NCBI RefSeq assembly: GCF_900113285.1
Contig: NZ_FOOT01000004.1
Coordinates: 186,001-250,000 of the forward strand
From: Pontibacter chinhatensis
GTDB lineage: Bacteria; Bacteroidota; Bacteroidia; Cytophagales; Hymenobacteraceae
Length of the DNA: 64,000 nucleotides
Direction: 5' to 3'
Shown in pieces: positions 25,519-32,482 of the stretch; the stretch's first letter is position 1; the number at the start of each line of letters is the position of its first letter. The notes under the pieces are model-generated. The model was given only the letters and a program-made list of their open reading frames with translations, searched no databases and was not told the origin of the DNA. The translations under genes and the position numbers were made by a program.

Positions 25519-26616
25519 ATGCAAAATACATTAATCATACTTGGGTTTGTTTTCTCCCTTTTTTCCTTTCTTCCCCTTATTTCGTCCCCACTCTGGTGGA
25601 TACGTGTACTCGATTTCCCTAGACTGCATGTAGCTATTCTGCTCACGCTGGTACTGGTGGCCTATGTCGCCCAGTATGGCGTACAGGATATCGGTGATGG
25701 TCTGATGCTGCTGGTATGGGTGGTAGCCTTGGTCAACGAACTGCGCTTTATTATCCACTTTACGCCGATGGTAAAGGTGGAGGCGCTGCGTACTGAACAC
25801 AAGATACCCGCCAATGCCTTCACGATGATGATCTCCAACGTGCGGATGGTGAACCGGGAATATGACAGGTTTCTAAAGCTTGTACAGGAAGTACACCCCG
25901 ACATGCTGATTATGAACGAGCCTGACCAGGCCTGGCACGACCACGTGTGCAAAGTGCTCGACAAGCACTACCCCTACTCCATCAAAAAGCCGTTAGATAA
26001 CACCTACGGCATGCTTTTCTGGAGCAAACTGAAACTGCACGAATCTGAAATCAGGTTTATGGTGGAGGACGACATTCCCTCGTTTTATACTTGCGTAGAG
26101 CTGCCCTCCGGCGATAAGTTTAGCCTGTTCACCGTGCACCCGCAGCCACCGCGCCTGATGCTGAACACCGAGACCCGCGAGGCAGAGCTGCTGCTGGTGG
26201 CCAAGCAGGCCAAGAAAGTCCCCTACCCTGCCGTGGTGGCCGGCGACCTGAACGACGTGGCTTGGTCTAATACGACGAAGCTGTTTAAGGAGATAAGTGG
26301 TTTGATAGACCCGCGCGTGGGCCGGGGCTTTTACAACACTTACAATGCCCACATTCCCATCTTCCGCTACCCCTTGGACCACGTGTTTTATGACCCGGCT
26401 TTCCGGCTGGTGAGTTTGCGGCGCCTGCCAGCGTTTGGCTCTGACCACTTTCCGATGCTTGTAACGCTAAACTACGAGCCGCACCGAGAGCACGAACAGG
26501 AGCACCCGCAAGCCGACCAGGAAGATAAGCAGGAGGCCAATGAGCTGATACAGGAAGGTTTGGAAAAAGGGGAAGAGCGCAACCAGGAAAAGCAAAACGG
26601 GAGCCGCGCCAAATAA
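25519..26616 (+). CDS. Membrane-anchored endonuclease/exonuclease/phosphatase family protein
   Basis: A 365-residue protein with three N-terminal membrane segments (about 5-25, 37-55 and 62-80) followed by an EEP catalytic domain. Catalytic positions are recognisable: SNVRM, the metal Glu in MNEPD, the His in TVHPQPPR, GDLNDVAWS and the final GSDHFPM. The substrate may be a nucleic acid, phospholipid or sugar phosphate; similar proteins are simply named EEP family. The last 35 residues are highly charged (Glu, Gln, Lys). It is monocistronic, with a terminator before the cold-shock gene. The domain is probably periplasmic, but topology is not certain. Confidence 0.85.
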   Translation: MQNTLIILGFVFSLFSFLPLISSPLWWIRVLDFPRLHVAILLTLVLVAYVAQYGVQDIGDGLMLLVWVVALVNELRFIIHFTPMVKVEALRTEHKIPANAFTMMISNVRMVNREYDRFLKLVQEVHPDMLIMNEPDQAWHDHVCKVLDKHYPYSIKKPLDNTYGMLFWSKLKLHESEIRFMVEDDIPSFYTCVELPSGDKFSLFTVHPQPPRLMLNTETREAELLLVAKQAKKVPYPAVVAGDLNDVAWSNTTKLFKEISGLIDPRVGRGFYNTYNAHIPIFRYPLDHVFYDPAFRLVSLRRLPAFGSDHFPMLVTLNYEPHREHEQEHPQADQEDKQEANELIQEGLEKGEERNQEKQNGSRAK

Positions 26617-26648
26617 AAAACCCGCCCAGGCTAACCTGAGCGGGCAAA
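26617..26648. terminator. Terminator between the EEP gene and csp
   Basis: Arms CCCGCCCAGG (26621-26630) and CCTGAGCGGG (26635-26644) pair with one mismatch. An A-run precedes and AAAAG follows, so it may act for both convergent genes. Confidence 0.7.
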
Positions 26649-26686
26649 AGACTTCTACAATGCCTTGCGGCTATTGACAGCTATAC

Positions 26687-26878
26687 TTAGATTCTCTCTA
26701 CGTTGATAGCGTTCAGACCTTTTTTACCATCTTTAAGCTCATAAGATACACGGTCGTTCTCACGAACCTCATGCGTCAGACCAGTCTGGTGCACGAAGAT
26801 GTCCTGATTCGTCTCATCATCAACGATAAAACCGAAACCTTTTGATACGTTGAAGAATTTTACTTTACCTGTCTTCAT
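26687..26878 (-). CDS. Cold-shock domain protein (CspA family)
   Basis: A 63-residue single cold-shock domain that binds single-stranded RNA/DNA and acts as an RNA chaperone. Both RNA-binding motifs are intact: RNP1 as KGFGFI at 13-18 and RNP2 as DIFVHQT. It starts MKTGKVKFFN, and the leader is AT-rich without a Shine-Dalgarno. A well-formed promoter lies 27-59 bases upstream. It is divergent from the FUS-like gene, with 442 bp between them. Confidence 0.95.
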   Translation of the reverse strand: MKTGKVKFFNVSKGFGFIVDDETNQDIFVHQTGLTHEVRENDRVSYELKDGKKGLNAINVERI

Positions 26879-26904
26879 TAGAATAAATAATTAATAAATA
26901 TGAG

Positions 26905-26937
26905 CAAAGGTAAGTATAACTTCCGGATAAGTAACAA
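26905..26937 (-). promoter_or_regulatory. Complete Bacteroidota promoter of csp
   Basis: On the minus strand TTG (26935-26937) and TACCTTTG (26905-26912) are separated by 22 bases, the best -33/-7 pair in the window. A leader of about 25 bases precedes the ATG. Confidence 0.65.
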
Positions 26938-27320
26938 GCCTCGGTGTAAATAAACAACAAAAACATCATCAGGTACTTAGCTCTTCCCTACTCCTCCACT
27001 ACTCCTACCAACCGTTTCAGCACAGTTATACTTTGCTTTGCCACTGATAGGCAGCGGCATTTGCCTTGCCTTTGCCGCGGCTAAAACCAGCTGCCTCAGA
27101 AAGAATACACATCGATATAGTAATAACCATGTGCCCTATGGTTCGTATAGCTAAAACGTTCTGTTACACTTGAAAACCGCTATTATCACGGAAACTTTAA
27201 GGGTAACGGCAACATAAATCCAGCGCCGGATTTTTACTCCCGACGGTGCTGGAGCAGTGCAAGACAGGGAGGAAAACAAACTTATTTAACGTCAACTATA
27301 AACTCTAGGAGATCAGAACT
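26938..27320. other. Long intergenic leader between csp and the FUS-like gene
   Basis: No ORF or tRNA is seen. One TATACTT copy lies near 27028. A stem-loop (27220-27228 with 27244-27252, CCAGCGCCG against CGGTGCTGG) lies 69 bases before the downstream start. A strong AGGAG at 27307-27311 sits 9 bases before that ATG. Confidence 0.5.
27307..27311 (+). promoter_or_regulatory. Strong Shine-Dalgarno of the FUS-like gene
   Basis: AGGAG with 9-base spacing to ATG 27321. Most genes in this window, as in the phylum, have AT-rich leaders without such a site, so this one decides the start and suggests high expression. Confidence 0.6.
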
Positions 27321-29132
27321 ATGAAAGACACTGAGAAAAATCAGAGCACGGATCAGAATTCCAACCTGTCAGGCACCTCATCAAGCGGCAGCATGACACC
27401 AAGCTCTTCCAGCTCATCGGGCAGCTTGTCCGGTACATCGAGCGGCAGCTCCACTACAACAGGCAGCTCCAGCTCCACCCCTAAGAGCGGCAGCTCTTCC
27501 AGCAAGACAACCGGCTCAACCAGCAAGTCTTCTACCACAAAAGCCAAGTCTGGCTCCACCTCTAAAAAAGAAGGCAAGTCTACCAGCAGCACATCAGGTA
27601 AATCCGGCAGCTCTGATTCCATGTCAGGCAGCTCCGATACTTCATCAGACCGTAATAGAAACCTCTCCGACCAGGGCAACTACGGCTCTATGTCGAGCGG
27701 CTCTTCGCAGAACTTCCAGGGCTCCGGCCAGGGCAACCAGGACTGGAATAGCCAGAACCAGGGCCAAGGCCAGAACCAAAACTGGAACAGCGGCCAGCAA
27801 GGGTACGGCAGCCAGGGTGGCTATGGGTATGGGTCGCAGCACGGTAATTACGGAGGCCAGAGCGGCTACGGTTACCAAAGCGACTATGGCTCCCAGAGCA
27901 ACTACGGTAGCCAGGGCTCCCAGGGCGGATACGGCTCGCAGGGCAACTATGGCTCCTCTCAGCAAGGAGGATGGGGCTCTCAGGGAGGCTATAACTATGG
28001 CAACCAGGGCGGCATGGAAGGAAACCGAATGCGCTCCCAAGACCAGCACTCCAGCGATATGTACGGCAGCCGCGGCGGCATGCAGGGCGGCTACCAGGAC
28101 CGTGAAGGCGACATGCAGGGCGGCTACGGCGTAATGAACGACCAAGGCGGCATGGGCCGTTACAACCAGCAGAGCGGCATGGGCGGCTACGGCAGCCAGG
28201 GCCGTTACGGCTCGCAGGGCGGCTACGGCTCTTCCTCACAGGAGCGTGGCATGCAAGGCAGCCAGGGCATGGGCAGCGGTAGCTACGGCTCCGGTATGTC
28301 TGGCTCATCAGGCAGAAGCGGCGGCTACGGCCAGAGCAGCGGCCAGGGCCATCAGCAGAACTACGGCCAGGGCGACTATGGACAGCGCATGGGCTACGGA
28401 CAGCAAAGCGGCTATGGCAGCCAAGGTGGCTATGGTTCCAGCTCAGGCATGTCGGGCAGAGGTAGCAGCAGCGGTATGCAGGGCGGCTACGGCGACAGAG
28501 ACCGTTACGGCTCTATGGGCTATGGCTCCAGCAGAGGCATGAGCGAGTACGACAGAGACGACCGCGGCTCACAGCGCGGCTGGGATTCGCAGAGCTCTAT
28601 GCAGGGCGGCTACGGCAGCCAGGGAGGTTATGGCTCCAGAGGCGGCTCCTATAACGATGAGTATCGCTCCGGCCGCTATGGCTCTCAGGGAAGCGACTAC
28701 GGCCAGCAGGACTACGGCAGAGGCGGCAGCAGCTACGGCTCTTCTTCCTCTCACGGCAGATCCTCTTCCGACAGAGACAGAGGCGGCTACGGCGATAGCA
28801 ACTATAGCAGCGGCATGAGCGGTGGCTATGGATATGGCTCAGGCAGTGGCATGCAGGGCGGCTACGGAGGCTCGTCAAGAAGCGGCATGGGCAGTGGCTC
28901 CAGCCATAGCGACTCCGGCCGTTACGGGCAGAGCGGCTACAGCTCTGGTGGGTATGGCCAGGGAGGCTATGGTGGCGATGAAAGCCGCTATGGGTCCATG
29001 GACAGCAGAACATCGTACTACAGCGATAACCGTGGCTCAAGCTCGCGCGAGAACTACCGTAACCAGGACGACTCTGACAGAGATCAGTTCCAGACACGCC
29101 GCAGCGACCGTTACCGTAACCTGGATGAATAG
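27321..29132 (+). CDS. FUS/FET-like low-complexity Gly/Ser/Tyr/Gln-rich protein
   Basis: I recognise no family. The 603 residues fall in three parts. Residues 1-110 are Ser/Thr/Gly with Lys (KTTGSTSKSSTTKAKSGSTS). Residues 115-585 are irregular repeats of GYGSQG, GGYGS and MQGGYG with Arg/Asp islands (DRDRYGS, RGGSYNDEYRSGR). The last 18 residues are charged (DRDQFQTRRSDRYRNLDE). I count about 53 Tyr, mostly flanked by Gly or Ser, only 4 Leu and 1 Val, and no Cys or Ile. This composition is that of prion-like domains of FUS and EWS, with scattered RG pairs. No signal peptide is seen, so it is probably cytoplasmic. It has a strong Shine-Dalgarno, a 5' stem-loop and a terminator, and is free of AAGTATA. 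Phase separation is inference. Confidence 0.85.
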   Translation: MKDTEKNQSTDQNSNLSGTSSSGSMTPSSSSSSGSLSGTSSGSSTTTGSSSSTPKSGSSSSKTTGSTSKSSTTKAKSGSTSKKEGKSTSSTSGKSGSSDSMSGSSDTSSDRNRNLSDQGNYGSMSSGSSQNFQGSGQGNQDWNSQNQGQGQNQNWNSGQQGYGSQGGYGYGSQHGNYGGQSGYGYQSDYGSQSNYGSQGSQGGYGSQGNYGSSQQGGWGSQGGYNYGNQGGMEGNRMRSQDQHSSDMYGSRGGMQGGYQDREGDMQGGYGVMNDQGGMGRYNQQSGMGGYGSQGRYGSQGGYGSSSQERGMQGSQGMGSGSYGSGMSGSSGRSGGYGQSSGQGHQQNYGQGDYGQRMGYGQQSGYGSQGGYGSSSGMSGRGSSSGMQGGYGDRDRYGSMGYGSSRGMSEYDRDDRGSQRGWDSQSSMQGGYGSQGGYGSRGGSYNDEYRSGRYGSQGSDYGQQDYGRGGSSYGSSSSHGRSSSDRDRGGYGDSNYSSGMSGGYGYGSGSGMQGGYGGSSRSGMGSGSSHSDSGRYGQSGYSSGGYGQGGYGGDESRYGSMDSRTSYYSDNRGSSSRENYRNQDDSDRDQFQTRRSDRYRNLDE

Positions 29133-29152
29133 CATTTGCTAAACCATCATAA

Positions 29153-29189
29153 AAAAATCCCCTCCCGAAATTATCAGGAGGGGATTTTT
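29153..29189. terminator. Bidirectional terminator after the FUS-like gene
   Basis: AAAAATCCCCTCC (to 29165) pairs with GGAGGGGATTTTT (29177-29189), followed by TTTG. It lies between convergent genes and ends both. Confidence 0.85.
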
Positions 29190-29226
29190 GTTTTTGCCGT
29201 GCTGATGTTCCGCTAAATTATAGACC

Positions 29227-30102
29227 TTACACAAAGCAGTCCCGGTGGTCCTGCAGAAACTGGCGCATGGTGTGTGGCTTGCGGCCAACAAGTTTCTCCA
29301 CCGTATCGGTGGTTTGGGTAAGTTTGCCTTCCTTTTGCAGCGTGTAAAGCTCCACCATGGCATTAGCCATAGTATCTGGCATGCCGGTGCCGGTCATCCC
29401 TTGCTTTATGGCGGCTTCCGTTAGGTCAATGTAGTCTACCTGCTTTCCGGTTACCTCGCTTAGCAGTTGCGCCACCTCGTAATTAGACAGCGCCTCCGGG
29501 CCGGTTATGTCATACGCTTTGCCTTCGTGCCCCTCGCCGGTTAGCACTTCTACTGCTACGGCGGCAATGTCGCGGGCGTCAACCAGACTCATCTTCCCAT
29601 CACCAGAGGCACCATAAAACTTACCCTCTTCCTTTATACTTTCCGCGTTATAGTTCACGTAGTTTTGCATAAAGGAGATGGGCCGCAGGAAAGTATGGCT
29701 GATGCCGCTCTCCTCGATATACTGCTCCACCTCGTGGTGCCATTGGCCCAACTGCAGGCCGGGCTTGGCATCGGCCCCGATAACGGATAGCTTCACAATG
29801 TGCTTTACGCCTGCCTTCCTGGCTTCATCTATCAGCGTTTTGGCCATTTGTACCTGGTCCAGGGTGAATGGGGTGAGCAGGAACACTTTGTCCACGTGCG
29901 TAAAGGCGGCGTGCAGCGAACTAGGATCCTCAAAGTCCATCTCTACGATCTCCACACCCGGCAGGCGTTTCAGGTTCTCGCCTTTAATAATGGAGTGCAC
30001 CCCTGCCCTCACCCGTATGTCGCCATCTAGCATGGAGAGTTGCTTTACCACCTCCCGTCCTACCGTGCCTGTAGCACCTGTTACTAATATTGTTATGTGC
30101 AT
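29227..30102 (-). CDS. NmrA-like SDR oxidoreductase
   Basis: A 291-residue atypical short-chain dehydrogenase of the NmrA/HSCARG group. The dinucleotide motif GATGTVG is at 9-15, followed by a NADP-type region and FLLTPFTLDQV, KHIVKLSVIGAD and ITGPEALSNYEVA, all typical of the group. The classical YxxxK pair is absent, as in NmrA proteins, so it may be a redox sensor or quinone/azo reductase rather than a true dehydrogenase. Monocistronic. Confidence 0.88.
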   Translation of the reverse strand: MHITILVTGATGTVGREVVKQLSMLDGDIRVRAGVHSIIKGENLKRLPGVEIVEMDFEDPSSLHAAFTHVDKVFLLTPFTLDQVQMAKTLIDEARKAGVKHIVKLSVIGADAKPGLQLGQWHHEVEQYIEESGISHTFLRPISFMQNYVNYNAESIKEEGKFYGASGDGKMSLVDARDIAAVAVEVLTGEGHEGKAYDITGPEALSNYEVAQLLSEVTGKQVDYIDLTEAAIKQGMTGTGMPDTMANAMVELYTLQKEGKLTQTTDTVEKLVGRKPHTMRQFLQDHRDCFV

Positions 30103-30201
30103 AGTTTTATTCTGATGTAGTATACTCCTACTACGGCTGAAAACAGGTTGTTGATTGTTAAATGTTATCAGCCGGGTGTATTTATACTTTCTCCGGCAGC
30201 T

Positions 30202-31044
30202 TCATTTACTCAATGAGAGCCGGAACAACTTGCCGTTTTCGTTGGTGATGAGGAGCTGGTTGTTTGAAGTATAAAGGATGGCCTCGGCCTGTCCGGTTCT
30301 GCCGACCTTCAGGCAGTAGTGTTTGCCGCTGAGGTTGATGTTGCCGTTTTGCACTTCGAACAAGTATACTTTGCCGTAGCCAAGTATGGCAAACTGCCGC
30401 TGGTCCGGAGAGAGGGCAGCAGAGGTAGTCATGGCCTTGACGGGCAGCTGCTCCTGCAGCCTGGCCACAGCGGTGCCGGGCTCGGCGGGCAACGTATAAA
30501 GTTTGAGTTGCTTGTCTTTTCCCCGGCTCTTGGTGAAGAGGTAGAGCGAATCCTGATGATAAAAGAAGGCTTCCAGGTCAAAGTGCAGGTTGTTTTTGTA
30601 CGGCGGAAAGGCGGCCTGATCCTCGAAGGAAAAGTATAAAGTGCCTTCCAGGGTATGGTTTTGCTTGCTGAGGATGTGGATTTGCAGGTCTTTCCGGCTA
30701 TTCGCGTTGTTGCCAAATTCGCCGATGTATAAGTGTTCCTCGTTCTCGGCCAGCTCTTCCCAATCGCGGTTCCGCAACTCGAGCGGCAGCGTTTGCAGCA
30801 GTTCGCCACTCAGGTTAAACCGGTACAGTTCAGCCGGTGCGCCGCTGTCGCCGTGCGTCCAGAAGGTAGTGTCAGGGGCGTGAGCCAGGCCGGAGCTTTC
30901 CTGTATCCGGGCATCCAGCCGCGCTATTCGCTCCAGCTTATACTTATACTCCGGCTTCTCGAAACCGCCGCCGCGCCGGTCGGGCCCGCAGCCGCAAAAG
31001 AGGGTTTGTAGGTAGATGTAAGCGGTGAAGACTTTGTAGAGCAA
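30202..31044 (-). CDS. Putative lipoprotein with propeller-like repeats
   Basis: A 280-residue protein of unknown function. The N-terminus MLYKVFTAYIYLQTLFCGCG resembles a lipoprotein signal with a cysteine at 17 or 19. The body starts with LDARIQESSGLAHAPDTTFW and THGDSGAPAELYRFNLSGEL. It then shows regular blades (LYIGEFGNNANSRKDLQIHI and others), which suggests a six-bladed beta-propeller. Several AAGTATA copies lie inside. No catalytic residue set is recognised. The upstream region holds the GAGTTAGA repeats. Confidence 0.75.
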   Translation of the reverse strand: MLYKVFTAYIYLQTLFCGCGPDRRGGGFEKPEYKYKLERIARLDARIQESSGLAHAPDTTFWTHGDSGAPAELYRFNLSGELLQTLPLELRNRDWEELAENEEHLYIGEFGNNANSRKDLQIHILSKQNHTLEGTLYFSFEDQAAFPPYKNNLHFDLEAFFYHQDSLYLFTKSRGKDKQLKLYTLPAEPGTAVARLQEQLPVKAMTTSAALSPDQRQFAILGYGKVYLFEVQNGNINLSGKHYCLKVGRTGQAEAILYTSNNQLLITNENGKLFRLSLSK

Positions 31045-31047
31045 GGC

Positions 31048-31135
31048 TTGGGAGTTAGAGAGTTAGAGGGTTTGGGAGTTAAAGAGTTCAGTTAGAAAGT
31101 TAGAAAGCCAGAAGGTTAAAAAGTTAGAAAGTTTG
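31048..31135 (+). repeat. Degenerate GAGTTAGA / GTTAGAAAG tandem repeats
   Basis: About ten imperfect units of GAGTTAGAG or AGTTAGAAAG, with GGTTTGGGAGTTA inserted, are read on the plus strand. An inverted relative lies at 32477-32503, at the other side of the YwqK-like gene. The rest of the gap (31136-31360) has two AAGTATA copies and no ORF. Confidence 0.7.
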
Positions 31136-31360
31136 TACGGGTTAAAGTATGGAAAGTATAAAAGTATTCAGCTCCTGCGCAGCCGTCCGATTCTCTATTT
31201 AAAACATCTCCAGCGCAAGCGCCCACCCATGCAGGAAAGTATAGTTTAGCAGGCCTAACAGCTTTCTAACATTCTGCCCCCTTTCCAAGCAGCCCTGTTA
31301 TTAATAACAATATCTGAATATTTACTTTCTTTGCAGCCTATAGTTCACCTAACGCTTTCT

Positions 31361-32482
31361 ATGAGAATAAATTTACTTTGCCTGTTTCTTTTACCTCTTG
31401 CTTTTAACTCACTTGCACAAAATCCGCTTCAACGAACCATCTCGCTTAAGAGAGTTGGAAGCGACAGCCTCCACATTCCTTTTAACGCTAACTATCATCT
31501 GACAGAGGACAGTTGCGCCCTGATAACAAGGCAGGCGCGCTATAACATGCAGCAGCGTTTTTTCTACGGTAAATTTAAAGACATCAGCCGCCAGGACACA
31601 AGCTTGGTACTGGCAGAAGGCTTTTACAACGCTAACGGCCTAATACACGGAAGCTTTGTCTCTTACTACCTTAACGGCAAGCCGCAAGCCCGCGGCAGCT
31701 ATAAAGAAGGGCAGCCCGACGGGGAGTGGCAGTTGTTTTACAACTCCGGCAATCCTAAGTTAACGTTTACGGCAGCAGACGGACGGCTTACCGTAAAAGA
31801 GGCCTGGAGTGAGGATGGCGCTAAAGTGGTAGACAACGGCACCGGAAACTACCAGGCACGCCAAGGCTTAATTATCTGGACAGGTAAGCTTCTAGAAGGC
31901 AAACCCGACGGCACTTGGGTAGCCACCTCGCATCTTGACAGGTCTAACAAAACGATGGCCACTGAGAAGTTTAAGGATGGCAAGTTTCTGAAAGGGACAG
32001 GCCCGCTCGGCAGCTATACCGACGCCTCCCGCATCGTATGGTTTGATAAAGCGATACTGCCTTTTCTAGCGGCCCAGGACATGCTTATTTCCTCAACTCC
32101 TTGCCATGTCCCAGCTCGCACGCAAATTGTGGGCGTTCAATATAAACACGGTCCGGATGGGTACAACGAAGAAATCAAAAAAGCTGTTGGTGCCTACCTA
32201 CGCAATATTGACTTAAAGCCTTATGAGAACGAGCTTCACCTAGAAGGAGAGGTATCCGAAGAAGGAAAGCTGGTAAACTTCCGATACAAAATTGCTTTTA
32301 GCGATAAAATTGCAACCGGTTTGATGAGAGTTCTGGCCAAGCTGCCTGCGTTAGAACCGGCTCTTGCTGACGGCAAGCCCATCCGCCAAGGGTTTAAAAT
32401 CTCGTTTAAGTTTTACGAAGGGGTATACAGTTTCAACTACCAGTTTCTCCCCATCAAGCTTACTCAACCCCAGGCTCTCTAA
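31361..32482 (+). CDS. MORN/YwqK-like repeat protein with TonB-C-like end
   Basis: A 373-residue exported protein. I use the ATG at 31361, giving a signal peptide MRINLLCLFLLPLAFNSLAQ; the frame also opens at a TTG ten codons upstream. Residues 70-160 hold MORN_2-type repeats (GFYNANGLIHGSFVSYYLNG, KEGQPDGEWQLFYNSG). The C-terminal 100 residues (GAYLRNIDLKPYENEL to ISFKFYEGVYSF) resemble a TonB C-terminal or energy-transducer fold. Such YwqK-like proteins in Bacteroidota are exported, and the antitoxin name is misleading. Its last 23 bases overlap the convergent helicase gene, inside the GAGTTAGA repeat. Confidence 0.72.
   Translation: MRINLLCLFLLPLAFNSLAQNPLQRTISLKRVGSDSLHIPFNANYHLTEDSCALITRQARYNMQQRFFYGKFKDISRQDTSLVLAEGFYNANGLIHGSFVSYYLNGKPQARGSYKEGQPDGEWQLFYNSGNPKLTFTAADGRLTVKEAWSEDGAKVVDNGTGNYQARQGLIIWTGKLLEGKPDGTWVATSHLDRSNKTMATEKFKDGKFLKGTGPLGSYTDASRIVWFDKAILPFLAAQDMLISSTPCHVPARTQIVGVQYKHGPDGYNEEIKKAVGAYLRNIDLKPYENELHLEGEVSEEGKLVNFRYKIAFSDKIATGLMRVLAKLPALEPALADGKPIRQGFKISFKFYEGVYSFNYQFLPIKLTQPQAL

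Noticed and set aside
27645-28308. Long antisense and alternate-frame ORFs over the FUS-like gene
   Set aside because: Repetitive GGC-TAC-GGC codons keep all frames open. Only the plus frame from 27,321 has a Shine-Dalgarno, a start and a terminator.
27780-28960. Possible CRISPR or minisatellite array in the FUS-like gene
   Set aside because: Units are irregular, in frame and protein-coding, with no constant repeat/spacer structure.
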